DNA of 64,000 nucleotides. Origin: Sphingopyxis sp. OAS728. GTDB taxonomy: Bacteria; Pseudomonadota; Alphaproteobacteria; Sphingomonadales; Sphingomonadaceae. The notes below the pieces were generated by a model. It worked only from the letters and a program-made list of their open reading frames with translations, ran no database searches and had not been told where the DNA came from. Where the stretch lies: contig NZ_JADBDT010000001.1 of NCBI RefSeq assembly GCF_014873485.1, positions 2,480,001 through 2,544,000 on the forward strand, in the 5' to 3' direction. Position 1 is the first letter of the stretch, and every line of letters begins with the position of its first letter. Shown in pieces: positions 27,906-36,540 of the stretch. A program made the translations under genes and the position numbers.

Positions 27906-28808
27906 CTAGCGCAGCGATTCCGCCAAGCGTTTTTCATCGTACAGCGAACGGCTCTCCGCTCGGCGCAGCCGTTTTGCGAGCCCCTTGTCGAATTCGCGTT
28001 TCCAGCGCACGAGCGCCGGGCCGATCCGCGCCGGGTCGCCATCGCCGATCGCCTGCAACGCGCGCGACGCCGCGAGCAGCGCTTGGCGCTCACGCGCCAA
28101 CCCCGCTCCCGTATAGCGTTCGGCAATCAGTCCGAGTTGGTGGCGCATCGCCGCGATCGACAGCGCCGCGCCTTCGGGATCGGCGCGATCGATCATCATT
28201 TGCGCCGCCGCGATCCCGTCGTCGATAGCCGCAAGTTGATCGCCTAGACGCCGCTCGACGCTCTGTCCCGCCGGGCAGGTACGCATTGCGCGAACATAGG
28301 CGGCAAGCACGTCGAGCATGGCGGGCGTCGGCTCGCGTCCGCCGAATTCCTCGACGATCAGGTTGCGGACAAAGGCTTCGAGCGCGCGCGTATCGGGATC
28401 GCGCGATACCTTTCCCGGCATCGCGAGATCGGGAATGACGACGGGGTCGAACTGGCCGTTGCCACGCGCCGCGCTGAAGAAACTGTTCGTGACATCGGCC
28501 GTCCCCGGCGCCTCCGACACACCCGCGAGCAGGAAATGCGGGTTGTTGCGCCCGTTGATATGGCAGCTTGCGCAGCTCAGCCCCGCCTTCGCCGCCTGAC
28601 CACCAAGCAAGGTCGGCGCCCCGAACAGGGCGCGGCCGCTCCGGACCAACGGCATGTTGCTGGCAAGGCAGGTCGCGGGCTGCTCCGACAAGAGCGCTTG
28701 CTCGGACCCCGGCGCGGTCCAGCGCAATTGTTCGAACACCGGCGGCGGATCGGCGCGCGTTGCCGCGACGCCAAAAAGCAGCGCCGCGAACGCGATTAGC
28801 TTACGGAT
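27906..28808 (-). CDS. Exported cytochrome c domain protein, start codon irregular
   Basis: The frame carries one haem motif, CASCH (LSCASCHINGRNN), and continues like di-haem cytochrome c peroxidase-type electron-transfer proteins (VRSGRALFGAPTLLGGQ, DPDTRALEAFVRNLI). The first canonical start codon (GTG at 28739) would leave out an obvious signal peptide, RKLIAFAALLFGVAATRA, encoded just before it. The codon in front of that peptide, 28808-28806, is ATC where ATG is expected; I place the start there. That gives 300 residues and a 13-bp overlap with the TPR gene. The two genes are co-transcribed. Confidence 0.7.
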   Translation of the reverse strand: MRKLIAFAALLFGVAATRADPPPVFEQLRWTAPGSEQALLSEQPATCLASNMPLVRSGRALFGAPTLLGGQAAKAGLSCASCHINGRNNPHFLLAGVSEAPGTADVTNSFFSAARGNGQFDPVVIPDLAMPGKVSRDPDTRALEAFVRNLIVEEFGGREPTPAMLDVLAAYVRAMRTCPAGQSVERRLGDQLAAIDDGIAAAQMMIDRADPEGAALSIAAMRHQLGLIAERYTGAGLARERQALLAASRALQAIGDGDPARIGPALVRWKREFDKGLAKRLRRAESRSLYDEKRLAESLR

Positions 28809-29716
28809 GAGCGCCCCGCTGAAATCCAGCGCTTGAGTTCGTCGACTTCGTGGCAGCCAAAACCGCAGATCGCCTCCAGCTTTGCCAGATGCGCTTTCGC
28901 GCCCGCCACGTCGCCCCGCTCAAGCTTCAGCTCGCCATAATATTCGAGCGCGCCGCGATGCTCCGGCGCAATGGCGAGCGCCTCGCGATAATAGGTCTCG
29001 GCCGCGTCATAGCGTTTCAATTTGCGGTTCGCGAAGCCCAGATAGGTGAGCACATCGGGATGCGGACCCGCCGCCCACAAGGCCTGATCGAGCTTGGCGA
29101 TGGCGGCTTCATAACGATGCTCGTTGATCAGGCCGACCGCCGCGACATAAGTCGCATCCAGTGTTTCCGCTGCCGCCAGCCGTACCTCGGGCTCGACTGC
29201 GCTTTGCGCTTGCGGCCCCGCGGCGATCGCCGCCTGGAGCTTCGCGATGGCGTCGGTGAGCTTTGCCGAATCGGCGCAGGTCCCCGCGCACCCTTCCTGC
29301 ATCGCTTTCAACGCGCCGAGCTGCTCGTCGGCCTTTTCGGCCTTGCCGAGTTTCGCCTGCGCGATGCCGAGGTCGCGCCGCGCGTCGACCATCTTCTCGT
29401 CGTAGCGGACCGCCGTTTCGAGCGGCTTCACCGCGCGCGATAAATCGCCCTGCGCCATATAGCTCGCGCCGAGCAGATAATTGGCTTGCGGGTTCTTGGG
29501 CACCGCAGACACCACCTTTTTGAATGCCTTTGCCGCCTCGTCATATTTGCCCGAAGCAAAAGCGTCGGCGCCCTTCTGATAGTCGACCGTCGGGTCGTAG
29601 GCACTCTGGCTCGGCGGGGCGCTGCTTCCACCACCGCCGCCGCCCGCCGCGAAGGCGATCGGCGCCGCAAAAACCGCACAGGCGGCGAGTATGGCTAGTG
29701 AAGACCGGTACCGCAT
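28796..29716 (-). CDS. Periplasmic tetratricopeptide repeat protein
   Basis: 306 residues with a signal peptide (MRYRSSLAILAACAVFAAPIAFA) and a Gly/Ser linker. TPR units are readable at about residues 45-78 (DYQKGADAFASGKYDEAAKAFKKVV begins one), 79-112 and 113-140, with more in the C-terminal half (HPDVLTYLGFANRKLKRYDA). CxxxC pairs occur at EGCAGTCAD and ICGFGCHE. TPRs mediate protein contacts. The downstream cytochrome c overlaps its end, so they may form a periplasmic complex; the function is not known. Confidence 0.85.
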   Translation of the reverse strand: MRYRSSLAILAACAVFAAPIAFAAGGGGGGSSAPPSQSAYDPTVDYQKGADAFASGKYDEAAKAFKKVVSAVPKNPQANYLLGASYMAQGDLSRAVKPLETAVRYDEKMVDARRDLGIAQAKLGKAEKADEQLGALKAMQEGCAGTCADSAKLTDAIAKLQAAIAAGPQAQSAVEPEVRLAAAETLDATYVAAVGLINEHRYEAAIAKLDQALWAAGPHPDVLTYLGFANRKLKRYDAAETYYREALAIAPEHRGALEYYGELKLERGDVAGAKAHLAKLEAICGFGCHEVDELKRWISAGRSSVS

Positions 29717-29779
29717 CGCGAGTCTCTCCCTCGGTCGTTAGGGCGCCAGCCTATCACAAGCGCGGGACGCGCGGAACGG

Positions 29780-30430
29780 TTAGATCATGACGACCAGTCG
29801 CTCGACCTCTTGCCCCGCGACCCGCGCCGCGCGCACGAGATTGGCGTGAAAATCGCCGGCGCTGTCACCATTCGCCTCGTCGGTAACCGCCTTGATCGCG
29901 CCCCATGGCTTGCCCAGCCGCGCCGCGACTTGTGCGACTGCGCCAACCTCCATGTCGACGAGCGTCGCGCCGAGACCGGCGAGATCGGCCGCCGCATCGG
30001 GGCACGCGACGAAGCTGTCCCCGCTCGCGATCCGCGCGTGCGGAAGTCCGAGTCCGGGGTCGGACATTGCCGAAAAATGCGCTTCTCCGGCCTCGCCTAT
30101 CGGCCATTCGCCCGCGCGATAGCGACGGAAGAGGCCGGGCTGGTTGGCGCCATAATCATGCTGCAGCGCCTCAGCGAGCCAATAGGCGCCCGGCGCCGCG
30201 CCGAGCGAACCGCAGGTGCCGGTCATCAGCAGCAAATCGGCCTCGCCCACCAACGTGCCCGCACACAGCGCCGCATTGACCTTACCCAGCCCGCAGGTTG
30301 CGACAGTTAGGCTGTGGCCGCCAACCACCAGCCGTCGTTCGGCAAACAGTCCGCCGACGCGTTCGCCGGTGCCGGGAAACAGCGCATCGGCCTCTTCGGG
30401 CAGCGCGGCGAGGATCAGGATATGGGCCAT
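29780..30430 (-). CDS. Nucleoside phosphorylase family protein (MTA/SAH nucleosidase-like)
   Basis: 216 residues of the PNP/UDP phosphorylase fold. LILAALPEEADAL at the N-terminus and MTGTCGSLG in the middle are family landmarks. LVDMEVGAVAQVAARLGKPW carries the conserved Met-Glu that contacts ribose, followed by AVTDEAN, where the Asp replaces the purine-activating residue of SDxA. It probably cleaves methylthioadenosine, adenosylhomocysteine or a related nucleoside (futalosine is possible). Substrate assignment is uncertain. It is divergent from the BASS-type transporter. Confidence 0.8.
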   Translation of the reverse strand: MAHILILAALPEEADALFPGTGERVGGLFAERRLVVGGHSLTVATCGLGKVNAALCAGTLVGEADLLLMTGTCGSLGAAPGAYWLAEALQHDYGANQPGLFRRYRAGEWPIGEAGEAHFSAMSDPGLGLPHARIASGDSFVACPDAAADLAGLGATLVDMEVGAVAQVAARLGKPWGAIKAVTDEANGDSAGDFHANLVRAARVAGQEVERLVVMI

Positions 30431-30494
30431 GGCGCCTCTCTATCGTCTCGCGCAGCCTTGCCAAGCGCGCGTCGCGCCGCCATCGCTCGTATCA

Positions 30495-31463
30495 ATGCTG
30501 TCCCGCATCTTCCCCGACCGTTTCGTCCCCGTGCTGTTCGCGACGATCCTGCTCGCGAGCCTGCTGCCGGTACGCGGCGCGGCGGTGCCGATTGCGCAAG
30601 GCGCTTCCACAGCCGCGATCATCTTTCTCTTCTTCCTCAACGGCGTGCGCCTGCCGCGCGATGAGGTGCTGCACGGCATCCGCAACTGGAAATTGCAGGG
30701 GAGCGCACTCGCTTTCTGTTTCGGCTTCATGGCGATGCTCGGCCTCGCCGCGCAGGCAGCGACGGCGCCGTTGCTCCCCGCGACGCTCGCGCTCGGTTTC
30801 CTTTTCCTCGGCATCCTGCCGTCGACCGTCCAGTCGGCGACCGCGGCGAGCAGCCTCGCCGGCGGCAATGTCGCGGCCAGCGTCGTCGCGGCGGCGCTGC
30901 TCAACCTGAGCGGCGTCGCGCTGTCGCCTTTGCTCTTCGCGCTACTCGCCGGCGCCGAGGGCGAGATTCATGGCGAGGCGGTGCTGCGTATTGTCTCAAT
31001 CCTGCTCGTCCCCTTTGTCGCCGGGCAGCTTGTCCAGCGCTCGCTGCGGCCATGGGTACTCGCGCATCGCGGCCTCGCGACCTTCATGGACCGCACCGCG
31101 ATTGCGATCGCGGTCTATGTCGCTTTCTCGGCTGCGGTCGTCGCGGGAATCTGGGGCCTGCTCGACGGGCGCGAGATTGCCATCGTGTTTGCAGCGGTCA
31201 CGGCGCTGCTCGCGCTCTCCTTCGGCGGTGCCTGGGCGCTGGGCAAGCTGCTCAAGCTCGCGCGTGCCGACCGCATCACCCTGCTCTTCTCGGGCGCGCA
31301 AAAGAGCATCGCGGTCGGCGCGCCGCTCGCCGCGACCCTTTTCCCGCCGGCCATCGCCGGCATGGTGCTCGTTCCGATCCTCGTCTATCATATGGCGCAA
31401 CTGATCCTGTCCGCTTGGATCGCGCCGGCGCTGCGGTCGGGACAGGGTGTGGTGCTTGAATAA
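30495..31463 (+). CDS. Bile acid:sodium symporter family transporter (SBF-like)
   Basis: 322 residues with about ten membrane helices. The start MLSRIFPDRFVPVLFATILLA is chosen because family members begin just before this first helix; an in-frame ATG at 30429 would overlap the divergent gene. LPSTVQSATAASSLAGGNVAA is the characteristic substrate-binding crossover, and FSGAQKSIAVGAPLAATLF is the second. Members move organic anions with sodium; the substrate is not predictable here. Confidence 0.88.
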   Translation: MLSRIFPDRFVPVLFATILLASLLPVRGAAVPIAQGASTAAIIFLFFLNGVRLPRDEVLHGIRNWKLQGSALAFCFGFMAMLGLAAQAATAPLLPATLALGFLFLGILPSTVQSATAASSLAGGNVAASVVAAALLNLSGVALSPLLFALLAGAEGEIHGEAVLRIVSILLVPFVAGQLVQRSLRPWVLAHRGLATFMDRTAIAIAVYVAFSAAVVAGIWGLLDGREIAIVFAAVTALLALSFGGAWALGKLLKLARADRITLLFSGAQKSIAVGAPLAATLFPPAIAGMVLVPILVYHMAQLILSAWIAPALRSGQGVVLE

Positions 31464-31515
31464 CACAGATACGCATGCCATATAGGCAAGTGGTAAGGGG
31501 CTGGAAGGAAGACGA

Positions 31516-32727
31516 ATGAGCGAACTGACTGCGACGGCGACCGCAACCGACGAGCTGAAGCTGACGCCGCCCGATCCCGTACCCGTGGTTGCCCCCGAAA
31601 AGGCCGCCGGCCTGGTCCCGCTGTCGACCGAACAGAAATCGAAGCTGGAGGAACGCGTCGACGGCTTTATCGACGACCTCGTTGCGCAGGACGTCAATTC
31701 GCCCGCCTTTGGCCAGAAGGTCGACCAGATCACCAACATGGGCCGCAAGGAAATGCTAGAGGCGGCGAACCAGTCGAACCGCTTCCTCGACCGCCCGATC
31801 AAGGCCATGGATCGCGATACCGACATCGGCCAGAACCTCATCGAACTGCGCAACACCGTCGAGCGGCTCGACCCGTCGGCGAACGGCAAATTGCTGTCGA
31901 AACGTGGCTTTTTCGACAAGATTTTCGGCGGCAAGGTCGGCAATTATTTCGCGCAATATCGCAGCGCGCAGACGCATATCGGCGGCATCCTGACCGCGCT
32001 CGCCAATGGCAAGGACGAGCTGTTGATGGACAATGCCGCCATCGACGTCGAACGCCGCAAGCTGTGGGAATCGATGGGCAAGCTTGAGCAGATGGTCCAC
32101 ATCGCCCAGACGCTCGACGAGAAGCTCGAAGCCAAGGCCACCGAACTCGACGGCGTCGACCCCGCCAAGGCCAAGGTCATCCGCGAAAATGCACTTTTCT
32201 ACGCGCGCCAGCGGACGCAGGACCTGCTCACCCAGATGGCGGTGACGGTGCAGGGCTATCTCGCGCTCGACCTCGTCAAAAAGAATAATGTCGAGCTGGT
32301 GAAGGGCGTCGACCGCGCGAGCACGACAACCGTCGGTGCGCTCAAGACCGCGATCACCGTCGCGCAGGCGATGACGAACCAGAAGCTCGTGCTCGAACAG
32401 ATCACCGCCCTCAACACGACGACCGCGAACATCATCGACGGCACGTCGAAGATGCTGAAGGACAACACCGCGCGCATCCACGAACAGGCGGCGTCGAGCA
32501 CGATCCCCATGGAAACGCTCCAGCGCGCCTTCCAGAATATCTATGACACGATGGACGCGATCGACACCTTCAAGCTGAAGGCGCTCGACAGCATGAAGAC
32601 CACCGTCAACACGCTCGAGGGCGAGGTCGCGAAATCGAAGGGCTATATCGCGCGCGCCGAAGGTGCGAGCCAGGCGCAGGCCAGCGTGGGCGGCGCCGAC
32701 AGCCCGCTCGCGTCGCTCGAAGGCTAA
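31516..32727 (+). CDS. telA: Toxic anion resistance protein TelA
   Basis: 403 residues of the TelA/KlaA family. An acidic, proline-rich N-terminus is followed by the helical TelA domain from about residue 40. Landmarks are RFLDRPIKAM, KIFGGKVGNYFAQYRSAQTH and QTLDEKLEA. TelA homologues are cytoplasmic proteins linked to tellurite and cell-envelope-antibiotic tolerance; the mechanism is unknown. A GGAAGGAAG ribosome-binding site precedes the ATG. The gene after it, 8 bp away, is the usual membrane partner. Confidence 0.93.
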   Translation: MSELTATATATDELKLTPPDPVPVVAPEKAAGLVPLSTEQKSKLEERVDGFIDDLVAQDVNSPAFGQKVDQITNMGRKEMLEAANQSNRFLDRPIKAMDRDTDIGQNLIELRNTVERLDPSANGKLLSKRGFFDKIFGGKVGNYFAQYRSAQTHIGGILTALANGKDELLMDNAAIDVERRKLWESMGKLEQMVHIAQTLDEKLEAKATELDGVDPAKAKVIRENALFYARQRTQDLLTQMAVTVQGYLALDLVKKNNVELVKGVDRASTTTVGALKTAITVAQAMTNQKLVLEQITALNTTTANIIDGTSKMLKDNTARIHEQAASSTIPMETLQRAFQNIYDTMDAIDTFKLKALDSMKTTVNTLEGEVAKSKGYIARAEGASQAQASVGGADSPLASLEG

Positions 32728-32735
32728 GGCACATC

Positions 32736-33461
32736 ATGAGCATGAGCGAAGTCGACAAGATCCGGGTTTCGGCCGCCTCGGCGATCGAACGGTCGCGCGA
32801 GCGCCGCCGCCCGATCGGGACAAAGAGCGTCGCGCTGCGCCGCCAGCATCTCTACAAAAAGCTTGGCCGCGTGCTGATCGCGGGCGGCATCGTGCTGATC
32901 GGCGCCGCGGTCTTCGGCGCGCTGATCCAGCCGCTGGGCTTCACCGGGCTGCTCGCTTTGTTTATCCTCCTGATCGGCGTCGCGGTGCTGTTCGGTCGCA
33001 CCCCCTTCCCAGAGCCGCGCCAGGCCGACCTGCCGAAGGCCGACCTCAAGCAGCTCGCCGGCCGCACCGAAATCTGGCTCGAGGCGCAGCGCCCCGCGCT
33101 CCCCGCTCCCGCGCGCCAGCTCGTCGACGGCATCGGCGTCCAGCTCGACCTGCTCGCGCCGCAGCTCCAGACGCTCGACGCGGCGAGCCCCGCCGCTGCG
33201 AATATCCGCAAGCTCGTCGGCGAGGACCTGCCCGAGCTCGTCGCGGGTTATCAGCGCATCCCGGCGGGCCTGCGCGGCGAAGCGCATGCCGGCCGCACCC
33301 CCGACGAGACGCTTGTCGGGGGACTGAAGACGCTCGAAAGCGAAATCGGCCACGCCGCGCGCAGCCTCGCGGCGGGCGAACTCGACAAGCTCGCGACGCG
33401 CGAACGCTATCTCCAGCTCAAATATCAGGGCATCGACGGCGAGGACGTGCCGACCAGCTAA
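32736..33461 (+). CDS. XpaC-like membrane partner of TelA
   Basis: 241 residues. It has a basic N-terminus, a hairpin of two helices (about residues 44-64 and 67-86), then a soluble helical domain (LPKADLKQLAGRTEIWLEAQ onward). This layout and the position directly after telA match the XpaC-type proteins paired with TelA in other bacteria. Sequence resemblance is weak, so the family assignment rests mainly on context. It probably anchors TelA to the membrane. Confidence 0.65.
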   Translation: MSMSEVDKIRVSAASAIERSRERRRPIGTKSVALRRQHLYKKLGRVLIAGGIVLIGAAVFGALIQPLGFTGLLALFILLIGVAVLFGRTPFPEPRQADLPKADLKQLAGRTEIWLEAQRPALPAPARQLVDGIGVQLDLLAPQLQTLDAASPAAANIRKLVGEDLPELVAGYQRIPAGLRGEAHAGRTPDETLVGGLKTLESEIGHAARSLAAGELDKLATRERYLQLKYQGIDGEDVPTS

Positions 33462-33474
33462 GCATTCGGGCGCA

Positions 33475-33798
33475 CTAGGCCTGCCGCCAGCGCTGCGTCC
33501 CGAACCACAGCAGCAGGACAAGCAGCAGCGGCGGCGCGAGTCCCCAATGCGCCGGCCCGGCAAGCGGCGCCAGCAAGGGGGCCGACGACAGCAGCCACAA
33601 GGCCGCGAGCAGCGCGCCGACCGCCAGCGCTTCGAACGCGAAGCTCCGCCAGAAACTCCGGCGGGCACGAGCATAGGCCGCCTGCGCATCGATCGCGCGA
33701 GCGACGCCAACCGCAAAGCCGCGATCGCCCGGCCGCTCGGGCGGCGCCAGCATGGCGGCCAGCATCGCGTCGATGTCCCGATCGTCCGGCGCCGTCAT
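33475..33798 (-). CDS. Small membrane protein downstream of ECF sigma, possible anti-sigma factor
   Basis: 107 residues. It has an acidic N-terminal part (MTAPDDRDIDAMLAAMLAPP), a short helix, then two membrane helices (about residues 50-70 and 78-98), ending FGTQRWRQA. Its ATG overlaps the sigma-factor stop (ATGA). Position and topology suit an anti-sigma or sigma-regulating protein, but no zinc-binding anti-sigma motif is visible. Confidence 0.7.
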   Translation of the reverse strand: MTAPDDRDIDAMLAAMLAPPERPGDRGFAVGVARAIDAQAAYARARRSFWRSFAFEALAVGALLAALWLLSSAPLLAPLAGPAHWGLAPPLLLVLLLWFGTQRWRQA

Positions 33799-34316
33799 GC
33801 GTCCGCTCCTTCGCCGATCATCTTCTGCGCCTTTGCCCGCCCACGCAAGACCAGCGATTTGAGCGTGCCCAATGGCAAGCCCATGATCGCAGCCGCCTCG
33901 CCATGCGACCAGCCATGGCCGAAGCATAGGGTAAGCGCGGCACGTTCCTGCGGCGACAGGGCGCCGAGCAGCCGGTCGGCGTCGATCGCGGCGTCGCTCG
34001 CCGGGCGCGGATCGGTCGAGCTGGCGGCGTCTTCTCCTCCCAAGAGCCCCTCGCGTCGCCTCGCGGTGCGCCGCTGATCGAGGAACAGCCGCCAGCCGAT
34101 CCCCATGATCCACGCCGCGTAACTCCCTTGCCCCCGATATTCGCCCGCGCGCTGCCACGCGCGGACGAAAGCTTCCTGCGCCAGATCGTCGGCGTCGCAT
34201 CCGGCGGCGCGGGACAGGAAGGCGCGCAATCGCCCCTCGTGCCGCAGCACGAGGAGCTGGAAAGCGGCACGATCTCCCCCGGCGACACGCTGGTTGAGGG
34301 CCCAATCTTCATCGAC
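33795..34316 (-). CDS. ECF-type RNA polymerase sigma factor, start uncertain
   Basis: The conserved protein reads DEDWALNQRVAGGDRAAFQ onward: region 2 (DADDLAQEAFVRAWQ, YAAWIMGIGWRLFLDQRR) and region 4 (LSPQERAALTLCFGHGWSHGEAAAIMG). No ATG, GTG or TTG lies in frame at the N-terminus. The only in-frame ATG, at 34448, would overlap the upstream gene by 122 bp with arginine/serine-rich shadow sequence. The codon before DEDW is GTC (34316-34314), just downstream of GAGGG; an ATG at 34312 is out of frame by one. I place the start at 34316, giving 173 residues, normal for ECF sigmas. Confidence 0.8.
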   Translation of the reverse strand, partial: VDEDWALNQRVAGGDRAAFQLLVLRHEGRLRAFLSRAAGCDADDLAQEAFVRAWQRAGEYRGQGSYAAWIMGIGWRLFLDQRRTARRREGLLGGEDAASSTDPRPASDAAIDADRLLGALSPQERAALTLCFGHGWSHGEAAAIMGLPLGTLKSLVLRGRAKAQKMIGEGADA

Positions 34317-34326
34317 GCAACCCTCA

Positions 34327-34932
34327 TCACGCAGCGGCGCGCTCCTCGGCAGCCGCGGCCCGCGCGAGGCGGCGACGGATGAGCAGCGCGATGCCGACGA
34401 AGGCGGGGAACAGCGCAGCGCCCGCCGAAGTGCGGATAAGTTGCTCATTGCCCTGGATCAGTCCGAAACCTGCCATAGCGAGGCCAAGCGCGAGCAGCAC
34501 AAGCGCGTTACGGTCGTCTCCGGCGCCGGCGGTTTCCTTCCCGCCCTGCCAGCCGAGATGTTCATAGGGCTTGTTGAGCTTGTCGATCAGCGGGCTGACC
34601 GCGTCGGATTTCGCCTCGAGCGCGCGGCGGATCGACCGATGCAGCATCCACGCATGGAGTAATCGCGCGAGCAGAAAAAAGCCGACGATGAACAGCGCGA
34701 CCATCGTGATGTTTTCGAGCCACCCGAAAAAGCTGTCGCTGATCGCGACCAGTTCGGTAGTCGGCGGCGGGGCAGGCATGAACGAAGCGATGTCGCGCGG
34801 GTCGATATAGGAGGCGACATCGGCCGGACTTATCGATTGCGCGGCCCCAACGGGTACGGTCACCGTCGCGGCGGGCGGCGCCGCGGGGGTCGCGACGGTG
34901 GCGGCGGCAGCCGTCGTGATCATCAGGTCCAT
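34327..34932 (-). CDS. Membrane protein of the ECF sigma operon
   Basis: 201 residues. A low-complexity Ala/Thr/Pro N-terminus (residues 1-50) precedes one helix (ITMVALFIVGFFLLARLLHAW). Next comes a basic amphipathic segment (HRSIRRALEAKSDAVSPLID), then two helices (about 143-160 and 167-185) and a charged Ala-rich tail. It resembles DUF6249-type proteins in layout; this is a tentative match. Its stop lies 10 bp upstream of the sigma-factor start used here, so the three genes 34932-33475 are one unit. Confidence 0.7.
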   Translation of the reverse strand: MDLMITTAAAATVATPAAPPAATVTVPVGAAQSISPADVASYIDPRDIASFMPAPPPTTELVAISDSFFGWLENITMVALFIVGFFLLARLLHAWMLHRSIRRALEAKSDAVSPLIDKLNKPYEHLGWQGGKETAGAGDDRNALVLLALGLAMAGFGLIQGNEQLIRTSAGAALFPAFVGIALLIRRRLARAAAAEERAAA

Positions 34933-35136
34933 CGAAATCTCTCTCCTTCATGCCACCGGGGCATGGTGAAACCACAGGCGGCGGCCTCCGGCAAGGCGGG
35001 GATGATCTGCGCCGGGGAGCACATACCAACCGCCGCGCGAAACCGCCGCCCGGACCGGCGCTGGGCCAGTCAGACACTAGACGGCACCGCACGCCTTGGT
35101 GGATGCAACAATGAGAAATTTTTTGCGGGGGTGAGC

Positions 35137-36540
35137 CTAAAGTCCCTCGCCGCCCGTCCAATGCGCGTTGACGAGGCGGCGCGCGAGCGCGCTGACCTGG
35201 TTGCGGATATCGGGCACCGCGACAACTTCCCACAAATCGCCACGCGTCATCGGCCCGATCGCCAGAATATGCTCCGACGATCGGCCCGACGCATCAACGA
35301 TATGGCCGTCGCGGTCGATATCGAGCCCGAGGCGCAGCGCGTCGGGGCGGATGCGCCGCGCGCCGAGCAGGCGCTTCATCAGGGGATCCGACGAGCGCAG
35401 CAGGTCGCCCTGCGGCCCGGTGCAATTGATCACGCGCGCGGCGCGGAACGTCGTGCGCTCGGCTTCGCCGCGCGGAAACCACGAAACCGCGAGCGCATCG
35501 GGCTCGACCGCGACATCGGCGATCTTGCCGGCACGAAAATGCAGCTGCCCCGACGCGATGAGCGCGTCGATCCGGTCGGCGACTTCGGGCGCGAGGCGGT
35601 GACGATGGACGTCCCAGAAGGGACGCAGGTGCCGCAGAAAGCGCGCACGCTTGTCGGCGTCGGCCGCCGACCACATCATCTGCGTGATCGGACGGATCGA
35701 ATCGACGACAAGCCGCCAGTCGCGCTCCTTCGCCTCGTCGCGCGCCCAGCGCACGAGTTCGGAAAGATCGGGCGCGGGCTTGGCAAGCACCGGCTTGGGA
35801 CGCGGCAATCCGTCGACATGGCGATGCGGCCGCAGCCCCCGGCGCGACAGCGCTGTAATCGGCCCTTCGTGGCCATGCGCGACAAGCCGCAGGATCACGT
35901 CGATCGCAGTAAGCCCGGTGCCGACGATGAGCACCGGGGCCTGCTTGTCGAGCCCGTCCTCGAATGCGCTCGCCCAAGGATCGCCGATATAGCGATGCGA
36001 CGGCAAATGCGCGCCCTCGATCGCGGGCGGATCGTGCGGCGGCAGATTGCCGATCGCGAGCACCGCGCGGTCGGCCTCGATCAAGCCGCCGTTGACGAGC
36101 CCGAGCGTGACCTGTCCGCCCCGCTCTTCGATATCGAGCACCGCGTCGTCGACGAGCTTCAGCCGGCGGCCATATTTCTCCATCGCCTGACCAAGCGTCT
36201 CGCGCAGGTAACGGCCATAGGTCGCACGCGTCACGAACGCCGCCTCGCAGCCGAGCCCGCGCGCGGCGAGCCACTCGCAAAAATGGTCGGGCCGGTCGGC
36301 AAAGGCGCTCATATTGCCCGCGCGGACGTTGAGGAGGTGCGAAGTTTCGGTGCTGCTGTACGCGACGCCGGCGCCCATGCGGTGCCGGTCGCGCTCGATC
36401 AGCAGCACCTCGACATCGGGCTGTTCGAGCAGGTTGATCGCGAGCAAGGTGCCCGAGAAACCCGCGCCGACGATCGCCACGCGGGTCGCGGTGCGGAAGC
36501 GCGGGCGCGGCGAATGAAGTTGCGCCTCGATCATCCTCAT
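35137..36540 (-). CDS. FAD/NAD(P)-binding protein (COG4529/YdhS type)
   Basis: 467 residues starting at the ATG that overlaps the TauD stop (ATGA). RVAIVGAGFSGTLLAINLLE is the FAD-binding Rossmann motif. GVAYSSTETSHLLNVRAGNMS is a family-specific block, and PVLIVGTGLTAIDVILRL is the second nucleotide-binding motif. The C-terminal FAD motif is replaced by ILAIGPMTRGDLWEVVAVPD. As the last gene of the sulfur cluster, it may supply reduced flavin or act on a sulfur compound; that is inferred from position only. Confidence 0.85.
   Translation of the reverse strand: MRMIEAQLHSPRPRFRTATRVAIVGAGFSGTLLAINLLEQPDVEVLLIERDRHRMGAGVAYSSTETSHLLNVRAGNMSAFADRPDHFCEWLAARGLGCEAAFVTRATYGRYLRETLGQAMEKYGRRLKLVDDAVLDIEERGGQVTLGLVNGGLIEADRAVLAIGNLPPHDPPAIEGAHLPSHRYIGDPWASAFEDGLDKQAPVLIVGTGLTAIDVILRLVAHGHEGPITALSRRGLRPHRHVDGLPRPKPVLAKPAPDLSELVRWARDEAKERDWRLVVDSIRPITQMMWSAADADKRARFLRHLRPFWDVHRHRLAPEVADRIDALIASGQLHFRAGKIADVAVEPDALAVSWFPRGEAERTTFRAARVINCTGPQGDLLRSSDPLMKRLLGARRIRPDALRLGLDIDRDGHIVDASGRSSEHILAIGPMTRGDLWEVVAVPDIRNQVSALARRLVNAHWTGGEGL

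Noticed and set aside
34949..34965. CATGCC-N5-GGCATG hairpin upstream of the 34327-34932 gene
   Set aside because: Six-base stem is too short for a regulatory claim in GC-rich DNA.
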